A DNA stretch of 64,000 nt from NCBI GenBank assembly GCA_019059635.1, contig JAGVRJ010000007.1, forward strand, positions 930,001 through 994,000, in the 5' to 3' direction. Shown here one piece after another: positions 45,211 through 57,700 of the stretch (position 1 is its first letter; each line of letters begins with the position of its first letter). Below the pieces are notes generated by a model. The model was not told the DNA's origin. It did no database searches and saw only the letters and a program-made list of their open reading frames with translations. The translations under genes and the position numbers were made by a program. Source of the stretch: Proales similis. Lineage: Eukaryota; Rotifera; Eurotatoria; Ploima; Proalidae.

Positions 45211-48200
45211 TTAAAAGGTCCAGTCCTGAAACTGACGCGCGTACTCCTGTGCCTTGTTCAATATACTGTTGCACACGTGTTTCTCTGACATTTCTACAAA
45301 CCAAAGCGATTAGTTCGTTTGGGCTTGGCAGCTCGAATCGAGTCGACTCACCGTTGTAGAAGCGGATTATGTCGGTGTAGTCCATTTGATTCTGAATGAT
45401 TATGTCGCGATACATTTGAACCATGGCAAATGCCAAGTAGACTTGGAAAAAAGTGGAACAGACCCGGTCACTGCTCCATATGCACTCCCAAACGCGATAG
45501 ACCTGCTCGTACTTGAACTCGCGTTTAAAATCGAGCAGGAACCATCGGTAGGAGAAGAAGAGGTGATTGCGAGACAGAGAGTATGTGTTCATTTGCGAGT
45601 ACAACTCGCTGTCCATGATCTCAATCAGACCGTCCAGACGCTCGAAGCATTTCTCAAGCTCGGCGTTGTTGAAGAACTTGCGTCGCATTCGAGTCATCAG
45701 CTTGACAAAGCAGCTGTAGGCCATCGCCTCTGTCAGAATAACGATCGTCATCGAATGTCATCGACCAAAAATTGGCAAATTGTGCTCACCGTCGTCAAAT
45801 ATTGCCAACAAGGGCGCGGCCAAGTCACACATTCCCTGAGCGTAGCCTTGGTCCAGATTTTGCCAAACGTATCTATTCACACACACACACACGAAAGGAG
45901 TGAGTGAGGCAGCGATTCTTGTTCTGCTACGAGTTGAACCACTTACGTGTAAATGACATTCTTGAGCTTATTCAGGTTGTCCGTCGACGCAAAGTACGGA
46001 TGATTGCGATCGCATCTGCTCACGTCTTTGTCAATTCGATTCTTGTTGAGTGCGAATTTGTCCATTATTCGACTGTCCAATGAATAGTCTTCAAAATCGG
46101 TTTTTGGCGTTTCATTGAAGCCAGTGGATAGGCTGGAAAATGTTTGACCGCTCTGCTGAACGTTGCCCTTCGTCTCGGTTGACTCGAGTGTGTGCTGTGC
46201 TCGAAGCAAGGCGTTGTGCACCAGCATTTCGGCCAACTCTTTTTCCCTCATGCTTTGACTCAGGGCGGCAAACTCTGGACTCGACATCGAAAGTGGCGTT
46301 TGTTTCAATTCGATCTGTTCCTCTTCAATCTTTTCTTCCTGCGCCTGCTCCTCTTTTACTTGAGCCATTCGATCGAACACGCCCACCATTCGCGACCAAA
46401 TGCTTGCCAGTAGGCCGTCGGAACTGCGGCCCTCTTTTGACTTGTTGCTTTTCTTGTTCACTTGGTCTTGAAATGTGATTCGGCTCTTTCTCTTTTTTAT
46501 TGGCGTTTTCGAGCTCCATGTGAGGATGGACGAGTTTTGGGATATTTCGCTTGTCTGAGGACTCTTACTGAACGAGCCGCGTCGGCGATTTCGGCCCACT
46601 TGCGGCGTTGAAATAAACTTGTGCGCGATCATTTCAAACTCGTGCATTAGCTTTCGTCTGGACATAAACGGCTTCTGCTTGGTGGTCTCAATGGTGGCAA
46701 AGCCGCTGTCATTGCTCAAGCGCGCCACACTGGGTGTCGAGCTGATCGTAAACTTTGAGTTTACCTCCACGTTCTCATCATAAACTTTCCATTGTTCGAT
46801 GAGCTTTTCAAAGTCCGCCCTCAGCGCTGCTTTTCTTGTTTCGATTTGCTCGTCGCTGGCCGACAGCTCATACAGGCCCAGCAGATACGGCCAGATTTCG
46901 GCTCTTAGTTGGTCAGTGGCGATTCCATTGTCGAACGAGAGACGATGAAGCCAATAGGAGTCGACATTGGCCCTGGCAGATAGGATCTCTTGCCACAGAT
47001 GGTCGTCTATTTCTTTTCTAGATTCCAAGTAACTTCTGACCATCTGAGGCACTGACTCGTCTACTTTGACTGTTTCGATGATTGTCTCTTTGAAGAGTGT
47101 GCGCATCAGCTTCACTTGGCGGTGATACTTCATCCAACCGAAGAAGGCGCGGCCCAATATCCTCATTCTCATCTGGTCACACAAGTGCTCCAAACTTGAA
47201 TTCGAGAAGCAAAAATTGAGGAAATTTCGAACGAACTTGTCCGAGACGCTCATCTCAGTTACCTGTCTGGCAAAGGACCGCTGAATGACTGACACATCAT
47301 GCTCGACCTCATCGGAGTAGTTGACATACTCAACGAGTCGTTCAGAAGCATGTCGATGCTCAAGTCTGGCTGATGGAGACCGCTGTTGGCAATCGAGCTG
47401 CTGAAACTTGAAATCATTGAGAGCTGCATCGGCGGCTTGTCGATCGGAGTTGATGGCGTCTCGCTCAGGCTCTGCGTGATCATTTCACCTTTTTCGGGCG
47501 AATCAAGCTCATTGTTGTGTCGAGGGCAAATAGAAAGGCCGATGAGTCCGTTGTCTTGCGCAACATAGTCGAGCAGGTGCGTGTCGCATATGGCGCTTTC
47601 GATGCAGCTGAAAAAGTCAGTGATGCTGGCGAATGATGGAAAGCCGAGCGGCGGATATTGAATTCCGTCTTGTCTGATGAGTGACAACGAGAATCGGTCC
47701 ATTGAGTCTCGATGATGATAGATAAATACGATTTCATTGAAATCGACCACAAACGCGTCGTTCCAATTTACTCTTTGCCAGTCTCATTAATGAACGCAAA
47801 TTGCAAGACGATTTTCAATTTTTAGCTTACTCGTCGTCGGTCAGCTCGCTTTCACATGAATAATTGAGCAGTTTGTTGGGCGTAATTTGAAGTTGAAGAA
47901 GATTACGCGATGAATAGAACACGAGCGCCAAGTAGCACGAGAGCGAGTGTTCTTGCTTTAAAAACAGAAATTACAGGTTTTGAACTGCGTTTAATTGAAC
48001 GAGCCCGCTAATTGGCCGGCCTATTATTGATGGTTACCTTTTCGACAATTATGTTATTTTTGCCATAAATAAGCTCGGACTTTAGACTGCGGTGAAGCGA
48101 CTCGACATATTCTTTGGGACGCATTTTGGTCCAGAAGCCCGGACTCCAGCGGCCGCTCGGATGCATGTCACAATTCAGACTGTGGTTGCTCAGCTCCATC

Positions 48201-49088
48201 ATCGACGCCTCTTTGGTAAACGAGGCGCTCATGGTAAAGTTGGACTTGTTGTGCGTGGATCGATCAGCAGTGCTGAACATTCGATAGCGATCGATCAGCT
48301 CCTCGGCCTTGGGATCGGCCCACAGAAAGTCGATGCTCTTTATCTGGGTGTACTCGAGCTGGCACGGACCTTCCAGCAGCGTTTCGAACAAAACTCCGTC
48401 AAACTTGTCCAATAGAAGAGCGTTCGGCTCATAGTATTTGCTGGCGTGCTTTCTCACGGCTCTCACGATCGGAATGAGCTTCTGGTTGACAAGAGCGATT
48501 CGAATCCACATGAAGCTGACCTTCGAGTGATAGAGATTCCACTCTGACGGTGTGACTGTGATCAATGCGCTTTTGTCCACGAGGCTGCTTTGGCCGCCGG
48601 GTGAAAGGGTGTGACGGGCACGTCTGAGCGCTCGTAGTCCTTTTTTCAAGATTGGTTGGATGCCTTGGACGAATGCTTGAGAAAGCCTGCGACCGTCGGG
48701 CTCAAGGTGCTCACATGAATCGATAATCTCTCTTGCCTCCAGGCATTCATTGCTCACCGACTTGAGCAAGCGAAATGTGCCGCCTGCCGAATTATACCGC
48801 TTGGCTAGTCTATGTTTGAGGCAGGCTTCGACTTTGACTTTGCAAAAGCGAAAGGCAGCGGTTAATCATTTGAAGTCGAGACGAGGTTCAAAGACGAGAG
48901 GGCGTGTGCTCACCACAAAAACTGTTTATGCAACTGTTGTCCTCGTGCAAGAATTTACAAGTGGCTGCGATATCAATCAGCTGCTTGACTTCTTTTTTTA
49001 GAGCATTGAGTAGGCGTTGACGCTCGTCAGCCGACGTTTCGTCCCATTTCAAGTTGCCGCCCGTTTTGCGTTCGATCACATCAAACAT
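45211..49088 (-). CDS. SGSM1: Small G-protein signalling modulator (SGSM1/SGSM2 type RUN-TBC Rab GAP)
   Basis: RabGAP acting on endosomal or melanosomal-type Rabs, with RUN, PH-like and TBC domains. Eight exons: 49088-48914, 48837-48038, 47955-47831, 47772-47263, 47194-45947, 45872-45790, 45729-45352, 45293-45211, 1,133 aa (human about 1,148). RUN part: [44 protein letters not shown] and [16 protein letters not shown]-like: [11 protein letters not shown] and [15 protein letters not shown]: the arginine-finger motif [17 protein letters not shown], glutamine-finger YAQGMCDL, and [26 protein letters not shown] Ser/Glu-rich insert separates the two halves of the TBC region. The intron 47195-47262 was placed to restore family spacing. 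The start is the first in-frame ATG, next to where vertebrate proteins begin. The symbol is indicative; SGSM1 and SGSM2 split within vertebrates. Confidence 0.93.
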
Positions 49089-49618
49089 GACGCGCTGAAT
49101 GACTAACCGAGTGCTCAGTCCGAGCTCGAGCTTATTTAATCGGCCGTCGATCGTGTGCGTACAAATGTCGCCGAAACGGCAAATTAAACTTGTAATTTCG
49201 CACCTCTCTCCATTTTTCTCTTTCGACTCAACTTCTTTCAAATGGTCACCGCCGCGCTCATCTCATGAGTTTATTGGACGCTTCAACGCAATTCTATTTT
49301 GTATATCAAACAAACCCCTTGAAATGATGTTGTTTGCAACAGAAGCTCTGCTTCTTGGTCTCCTTCCCTTTCTTCTCTCTCTCTTTCATTGCCTCTCCCT
49401 CTCGCTTTGATTTCCTTTACAGCTTTTTCTACCTTTTCTCTTTCTCTTCTCTTCTTTTTCTCTCAGAGATTCCAGCTTAAAGACGTAAAAGAGATTGATC
49501 ATTTGGCCAAACGTGTGTTGTCATTCTATGAACAATCAACAAATTGATTTCAAATCACTTTGGATGATGGATTTAAGCGGATCGTGTGCGCCGTTCTGTT
49601 CAATACGGAGGAGTTGAA

Positions 49619-49657
49619 GCAGCAGCAGCAGCGGCATCATCATCATCATCATCATCG
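49619..49657. repeat. Compound (CAG)n(CAT)n trinucleotide repeat
   Basis: Five CAG-type units pass into seven CAT-type units; the surrounding frame encodes Gln and His runs but has no further coding support. Confidence 0.85.
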
Positions 49658-50800
49658 TCTTGATCATTATCATGAGAAATTTGTATTTAATGGCCAGCGA
49701 CCGAATAGCCGATTGAATAGGCCCAGAATAGATATGTGGCGGTCTCACGCGATTATTTGAAAGTCTAATGTTGATTTCATAATCGACGTTGCCGGCCAGT
49801 CGTTCGCTCGCCTGAGCTTTAGTGTATTGGGAGTGGCGCTGCAGCGCTAATGGCCGGCTAGAGGGATCTAATCCGACTCGATCGGCGCAATCAGAGGCGA
49901 AATAGTAAAATGCTCGTTGCCGAATTCACTCAACGACGGCTGCTCATTGACGTCTCGACTAATGCCTAATAATTCAAATTAATGCTTATTTGAGAGTCAT
50001 TGATGAGAACGATTTAGAGTATACTCGATAGTACAAGCGCAATCTTGTTTCATTAATCTTTTGCTAGTTGGTCGGCATCAGTGGTCGTCAGTAGCTGGTC
50101 TTCATCATTATTGCAATCAACTTCATATTTCAATCATCTTGGCGCCTGGTTGCGATTCGCGCAATTCAATACGACTAATCGACTCGGTCGATGCGCTCTC
50201 ACTTACAATTAAACTTCCTCTAGACCGGGCAAATAGAAACCGGATCGTCTCATCCTCTTAAAACGGTCAAATTCAATTAGGCAAACAGAGTCATTTGCAC
50301 GCTCAATCGACCTCGTTACATAACTTTGTTTCTGTTTTCGAACTTGGCCACTGGATATATCATTTGCTCGATCTACCATTTAGCTTGCAAATGTCATCAT
50401 CTTGTTCAGCAGCAGATAAAAGTCTGCGAGCGGGCGGCGGTCATTCAGACCCGCTCTTTATCAAATGTGCACATTTAGTCGCCGACTTAATCACCACCAC
50501 CAGCACAACACATTTGTTGGCGTTTTGGTTGCTTTTCGTTTCATTTTATCTAGTACCCGTATGGTGCAAAATTTTATTGATGCGAATGTCGTCCGAATGA
50601 CGGCTTGCTCAGTCGCTAATGCGTATTGTAATAAAACAAAAAACAGCCGACTTGGACAATCTGGCTTTATTGCCGTCCGAGTCTACTTTAAACGGGCAAT
50701 AAAGCAACTAAGGCGAGCGATCGTGTCGGCCGGTCAAAATCGTTTTCTGATGGCATTTTTGCACGGCGGTCATCCACATGACCGGTCTCCTTCTCTCTTT

Positions 50801-50825
50801 CCCTCTCTCTCTCTCTCTCTCTCTC
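50801..50825. repeat. (CT)n microsatellite
   Basis: About twelve uninterrupted CT units inside a longer pyrimidine tract starting near 50787. Confidence 0.9.
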
Positions 50826-53300
50826 GTCCACTCGACTCAATCACTGGTTTTGTTTTATTTTACGACGGTTGTAGAGATTAAGAGCAGTTTGGCGTAGCCA
50901 TCTAAAAGAGAAGCGTTTCAAGCTGACACTCACCGCATTTGGTCATAAATGAGCTCTATAAAGGCGTGCAGCAGCAGAAACAGAGTCAGAAAGAGAGGGA
51001 AAGAAGGCCAGAGAAGGTTCGTAAACACGTTTGCACTCTCATCCAGTTTCTGTGCCAGCCTAAAACCGGACAACGTCGCACTCATCTCCATCCGTGAACA
51101 CAACGAGACACACACGCGAGCATGTAATTAGCTTGCTGCAAACAATCTGCACAACTGGCGGCGGCATTTTTTCTTTTCATTTAGTATTCACCATGAACGC
51201 CTCCAATGAGCATGTCAGACTTGCTTGGCTCGTTCGCTCGCTCTCGTTTCGGATGTCATTCGAACAATAAGTGGAGAAGGTGGCGGCTAGCGGCGCAAAT
51301 TAGAGGTGGCCGGAAAGCGACGTGTGAAAGAATAGAAGTCGAAATAGTATCGAGAGCGCCGAGTGAGCGTCTAATTGGCTGCTCCGATTTCTCATATCTC
51401 ATTCCAATGCTAATTTGCAAGTGCCTTGCATGCCTCATGAACGAACGGGCCGAATATAGAATGCTTCTGGCACTGGGCGGCTATTTGCATTACTCTTGGC
51501 GTTTCACCACTCGCATCAATGAAACAGGCCCGCTGGAGGGCATCGATCGACCGTTCACCTGATTTAGAGCTTGGCCGCGCATGATCTTGCAAAGCGCTCA
51601 AGCATACGAACCTTCATCTTAAGAGCGTTTATGTTTTCTTTTCTATTTGCTATTGTTCGTTCGTTTGTTTGTTTTTGTTCTTTTTTTTTCGTTCTCTTCT
51701 TGCTTTTTTGGCTACTTTGTTTCGGTTGACTATTTTGGCAGCTGACACACACACAACCGTAATGCAATATTGATGACGATATGCTCGTCCGTTCGTGCCA
51801 GCTCGCTTATTTAATTCTCTTCCGCACGGCCTGTCATTACATAGGCCATTTTTGATCCAGTAAAATCACCACCAACCACGACGGGCATCGTCATCCTAAT
51901 CATCATCACCATCGCCATCATCGAAGCAAATTGAAGTCATTCGATCTAAATGCTTTCTCTTGGCATTAGGGCTTTTTTTTCTCGCTCGGCCTTATCAGTT
52001 GAGTGACATGTCTGTATGGACAAGACGGCTTAGAGACTGTGTGTGTGTGTGTGCGCTAGGCGTCTAATATCAAATTATTTGCCTCGAGGCGCGTATCGAC
52101 TTTTGCCGGCCAAGTGAGACTCATCGCCAACTGGCGTGTGTAACGGTTCGTCCACTTCTCTTTAGTTTTACGATCACTGCCAAAAGGGAAGCAGCAGATT
52201 AGAGCGTACTCTAATGGACGTCGAGTTTAAGATTTAATCTTGTAATTATATGGCCTCTTCAAAATCACACCGCCCGAGATTAAGCAGGCATCAAGCCGAG
52301 AAGTTGTTATTTTAGTCGCTTTTGTTTCTAGACCGATGAATTCCAGGCGGCGGCTGATGCAGTGGGCCAGCGCAAATTTCCAACAGCATACCGCCGCCTT
52401 CGTTCTGGCCAGAAATTCTTATCATAATTATAGCAGCAGGATCAGCATCGGCAGTGAGGGTCGTGAGTGCATGATACCGCTAATCGAAGATCGAATTTCC
52501 CTCCTTCGTGGTCTTCTAGCCATCTCGTCAGAGGCGGACGTGGCCCAGACGCACGAGCAGGCAGGTGAGGCTTCGAACAGATCGTCATGCAGTGTAATTG
52601 GCAGATAATGAATTTCGAGTATTTTGTTTGCCTTTCCTTCCTTGCACAACACTCGTGTACAATTGAGCCCGGGCGTATTTAATTACGATCGGGGAGACTG
52701 CGGCCAAATTACGTTGGCGGGCAGGATGACTAGCCGTCCGTTTAATTACTTTAAGTTACTTAACGCGGCCAGGCCAAGCAGTAAGCAAGCAGGGCAGAGG
52801 AGGCAAGGCGGGACCTGATTACACTTCATTTCACTCTCGTTAGTATTTATGTCAATATTCGATTAAATTTCGTTTATTGAGTGGAAGCACGGCGACCCAG
52901 TGGCCGCAGTGGCCGGCATTAAGTACTCGGGCTAAGTAAATAAGCGCTCTATTTCTGTTTATGCGATTTCAATTCACCAGGCGCTGCGAGGCCGAACGCA
53001 GCCGCGCGAATTAGATTGCCAGTCAGCCAGCATGAATGAGTGGCACGAGATGGCTTGAAATATCGAATAAGTTAGGCAGCAGCCAAATTCTGATTGAGCA
53101 GGGGGGTCACTAACTCGACTCAATGGCCAGTGTGATCGTGTTGCTCAGCAGCAGGCCCCTTGTAATATGAGAAATTTAATTTTGGAAGCAAACACAGCTC
53201 CATTCACATGAATGTTCTTTTTCGCCCTTTATGCTCGCTGATTATCAGAACGCTCGCCCTGAAGAACCAGCGTGTGTTTGAGCGAGTGTATTTATTTTTA

Positions 53301-53321
53301 GCGTTGGCATAGAATCGCCGA

Positions 53322-53355
<34 letters not shown>

Positions 53356-56300
53356 CCTGTTTGTCAGTGGTTTTTGACAACCGGCACTGAGCACACAAGC
53401 TCACTCAGTTGCTCTTGCAAGCATTGACTGCCACTCATCTCATTAGATTCTTTTTATTTTGGACTCAAATTCGGGCAAGCAGAGGACTCTTGAGACGAGT
53501 CTCAAGTTGACACCGTCTATGGCACAAGCTGATAAGCACAAGATGTTACCTGCCCGCTGGGCCTCATTTGCGACGGCCAAACGAGTTGCATCCATCCGTC
53601 CTGTGTGCGTTGGCGGCGGTGTGTACACATCTGGCGGGCAGCATCGTCATCATCATCATCATTAGTCGCTCAAGTGATTTGAGGCCAACGCGCCCAATAC
53701 AGTGCGATCGCATTCATGTGTGTGTGTGTTTGTGTGTTTATACATTCGATTTGTGAAATTCGAGCTCTTTAAGCAAAAACGAGAGAGAGAGAGAGAAAAC
53801 GAAAGCGGCTATTGAGAGAGAATAACGAACTGAAAAATAGAAAGAGGAGCATCGAGCGAGAGAGAGAGAGAAAAAAAGACGAGCGACGATGGAAGGACTC
53901 GGGCACACTCGAAATTAATCGCCTTGCGGGTCGATTGTGCAGTTGAATGGCGTGGGAGGGCGAAACTGGTCCTGAACGAACCGGATAATCTCACTTGACG
54001 AGTCCTCTTCAAGGAGCCAATGAACTTACTCATGCACATTTGGCCAGATAAGTACTCTCTTGGTGAGTTAATTGTACGCTTGGAGCCGGAATCAACTGCG
54101 CCGCACGATACTTCTCAAGCATATTCACCACTGCGCTGCTGTGATTAGCAATTAATATTTATTTTGTTGCTCGTATCATTCTCGTCCACTCAACAAGAGC
54201 AGCAAGTCTTTATTTCACTTGGTCCATGTGTGCGAGCAGTGTGTTCAAGGCGCAGTCTAGGCAAGAGAGCGAGAACCAATGCCTCTAGACATATGGTCGA
54301 TTAGGTCAGACTATCGCCATGTTCGTGTCAAATGGAGCCCAGTCGCTCTAATCCTGCCTTTTTTTTCTCCGCACCAAGCCGATAATTAAACGGGCGTTCT
54401 CAATAATTGTGGAAGCTGGCCTCTTTCTAGGCCAGGTGAGGAGAGAGAGAGAGAAAGAACAAGCTTGAGATCTAGCCGAGAGGAGCGAAGGGGACACAGA
54501 GGCAGAGGAAGAGCGAGCTAAGCCTGCTCGACCAAATGTTGCCCTGTTTTGCGAATTTCATTTAAATAATTAGCTATTTACTCGTCCGTGCCGGGCGGGC
54601 CAAGCCCTTTTTGGCTTTGCTCAATTTCAATAATCGCACTTTGCAGCTAATAATGAAGCAACGAGTGAGAGAGAAAAAAGGCGCTGGAATTCGGCCTCTG
54701 CCTACAATTTACATTAGTGGCAAGCAAACATGCAAACACGGACAGCCTATTTTTACGTTCGATTACACAAATACAAACGCGTTGTGTTCGGCTTGATTTG
54801 GCATTTGACTATCAAAATATGCGGCCTAGCTGATAGACGCAGGTCGCAAGGGACATTCAAGCTGGCCTTATTTGGAGTCGTCTTTGTTTCGTGAGCAATG
54901 AACAAAAGTGACGAATTGTCAAGCGCATTTATTCTGGCTCATTCGTTTATTCATCGTTTCACGGTCTTCGGCATTCTAGAACACGGCTGACGGTTGCCGT
55001 CTCTAGTTATATTGGCATTGGCTCGCTAGAATGGCTAATACGCATTCGAACACCTAACAATTGATTCTGGCTTCCAAGGCCTGCTTACCTTGGCGCCTGT
55101 CTCTTCTGGCTAATGAGAATGGACACGAATCATTAATCAAACTGAATGTTGCCTTAAGTGACTCGCTTGGCGGGCAGCATTTTTACTTAAACTCGTTTTA
55201 GAATTAATCACAAGTGGATTGATGGCGATCGGGCGCGCGCGCTCGTGACGACCACAGCCATCGTTGAAAATTACTCGAGCGAGACCTTGCGCACTTTGCT
55301 AATCACCATCGTGTTGAAGGTGATCGTTAATCGACATTCAAATTAATTTACTTGCACGTCCCTGTCATTTAGAGGATGGCTTTGGGGCAATGCTCAGGAT
55401 AGCAGGCGTGCAGGCCATAATTCGTTAATGTTATTGATGAAATCGAATAGGATGCTTGGGAAGAGAGAGAGGAGGCCAAATAGGTACAATAAAAATAAAG
55501 GCCAAACCAAACATGAGGCAAACAAGAGGCAGTAAAGAAAACAAAGGGCAAACAAGAGCGAGTGAATCAGAAAGAGAGATGGAGAGGGCCTCTATAAAAA
55601 TAATCGGGCTCTAAATTATCAATCATATTTATCGACCAATCTCTGCCATGCGCAGTGCCACATTTACGACTCCCAAGACTATTATGGTTCTCAACGAATC
55701 TTGTGGCGTTTGCACTTACCCCACTAATTAGACATGTTATTAATTAGATGTTAACTCAGAGCGAGCAGCAGATGAACAAGAAGAGATAAGGCCAACGGAC
55801 CGATGGCCAGTTCGCTTCAGGTAAAATGCCTCAACTTCATGGACGTGGGCAATCACATCAAGGGACCAAATCATCTACTCGGCTTGATCGTTCGCTCACG
55901 TCGCAAGCCGGATGTGTCCATAAATCAAAAGACAAATGTATGCAAATAGGAAGCAGCATGAGTCCTTCTATGTGTGTGTGTGTGTTTGTGGCAGACGACC
56001 CGCGCCTAGGTGAGCGGATGAAAGGCAAAGCGCTTAAATGTCAAGCTGAGATGTGTATATGTGGCGTGTGTGTGAGCCTATATGCGTGCCGGCTAACACA
56101 GAAGAGATAAGCGCTGCCGCCGCCTGTCGACAATCGTCCTTCTCTGTGTCTCTGCTCTGCGCCGGGACGACATATGGGGCGCGTCAATTTTCAATTACGT
56201 TCGCTCTTCTTCTAAAGAGACCATTTGGGTCGCTGGCTTATCATCTCTCTCTCTCTACGTTGTGTTTCTCGCCATTATTGAATTTATTTTACGACAACAA

Positions 56301-57700
56301 GGCCGGCGACAAAGGAAAAGACGACGCGCGTCCAAAATGACTTTGTTTTTTTTCTCCTTTACCATCTGCATACGCGCGGTTCGTATGAATATGATAAGCT
56401 TTGTGCAGTCCGGCTCTGCTTAATTAATATGGTCGCAAGCATTCAAACAAGGTCACCGAGCCTAATGAAGTTGACGATTTAAAACTCCGAGACGAGTGTT
56501 TCTTGTTCGTCTTCTTCAAAGCTATTCACTCGCACAATGAGTCGTCTATTCACGGTCGAACCTTCATCAAACACGACTTAGCTTCAAAAAATGCAAGTGA
56601 GCAACACAATAGCTACAACAAGCAAACAAATATGAATATGAAATGGACGCCGCCCGAGCAATTACTTTGATTTTTCAGATGGCACAGATTAGTCAGCAAA
56701 CATTCACAATGCGCACTCGGGCTGGTTTTTGTTGTTTTCGCTGCACCGTACATGGCTTATCTCTTTTCACTCGAGCCTAGTGCCTCTCTCTCTCCCTTTA
56801 TTTGATGGTCAAAAGTCGCGCGCTGAACTGGCCGGTTCGCTTCATCAAGTCTTTCTTCGTCAATCCGGGGTGTATTTATGTGCTTATGGATGTACTTCTT
56901 CTCGTTCGAAGCGTATTTTATTGCTCGCTCACACGGCCATGGTCGTAAACAGATAAACACGGCAACGAGGAGGAAGCAGCAGATGATAAGACAAAGCAGC
57001 CGCTAGCCGGCCGGCCTTAACAACTACGACGAGTTGTGTTTGCCAGCGTATTAGAGGCTTGACTCGGGTTGAAGGGTCGTGCGGACACCTTCGCTTCATA
57101 TCTGTGCTGCTATCAACGCGCGCATTCACAGCTCTTATCGAGAGCTCTCATTGATCATCAGATAGATTACAAGCAAAACGTGTCGACCGTCCAAGCAGCA
57201 ATCAAATTTATCATTTTGGTCAGCGATGATTAATGCGAGCGCTAGGTTTTGCCTATTGCCTGCTTGGGCGCGATCGATCACGTTCGGCCCTAACGAGGAC
57301 AGTTGGACTCTTTACAAGAATTAAGTTTAGAAACAGCCGCGCTTGGATCGACTCGAGTATGGTTCCAGTAATGGCCGCCGCTGCCATCATCACCCAAGTC
57401 GAGCAGCAGATGGCTCGCGCTCATACAATCATCAAATCTCGATTGAACAAGGGAATGTCGGCTCGAATTAGCATCGCTCGTCCGACGCTCCAACAAGTGA
57501 TTCCGACGTGCTGCTGCGTTAATCGTGCATTGCATCTTGCCACAAATGCTTGCTCGAGCAAGAAGGCGAGCGATCAGCGGCGGCGCGCGACTGCGCTTCG
57601 TTTTATTCATAAAGCCTTTCTTGTTCTCATCTACTCTAGTCGCGCTGCGCTGCGTTTAATCTACCCGCGTTAGTAGAGTCACAAATGTGCCGATCTCAGT
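53301..57700. other. Gene-poor region, middle third
   Basis: Long (GT)n at 53325-53353, GA-rich blocks at 53780-53880 and 54439-54455, and GT runs near 53718 and 55971. AT-rich homeodomain-like cores recur (for example TTAATTAATA at 56420). Open frames such as 57233-57673 lack splice partners, plausible domains and family matches. No RNA gene was recognised. Confidence 0.4.
53325..53353. repeat. (GT)n microsatellite, longest in the window
   Basis: About fourteen GT units; on the other strand it reads as a Thr/His-rich shadow frame. Confidence 0.92.

Larger units (their letters stand above)
49089..53300. other. Gene-poor region, left third
   Basis: No exon with both splice support and family resemblance was found. 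Contents: CT-rich tract at 49371-49460, mixed CAG/CAT repeat at 49619-49657, (CT)n at 50801-50825, (GT)n at about 52039-52054, and several TAATTA-like cores (for example 52664-52672 and 52740-52747). The part adjoining 49088 should be the SGSM promoter and 5' UTR. Confidence 0.4.

Noticed and set aside
52336-52608. 90-codon frame starting MNSRRRLMQW
   Set aside because: Starts with ATG but has no recognised domain, splice partner or poly(A) signal nearby.
57233-57673. 147-codon frame in the gene desert
   Set aside because: Composition without domain pattern, no splice signals, no recognisable homologue; likely chance in GC-balanced DNA.
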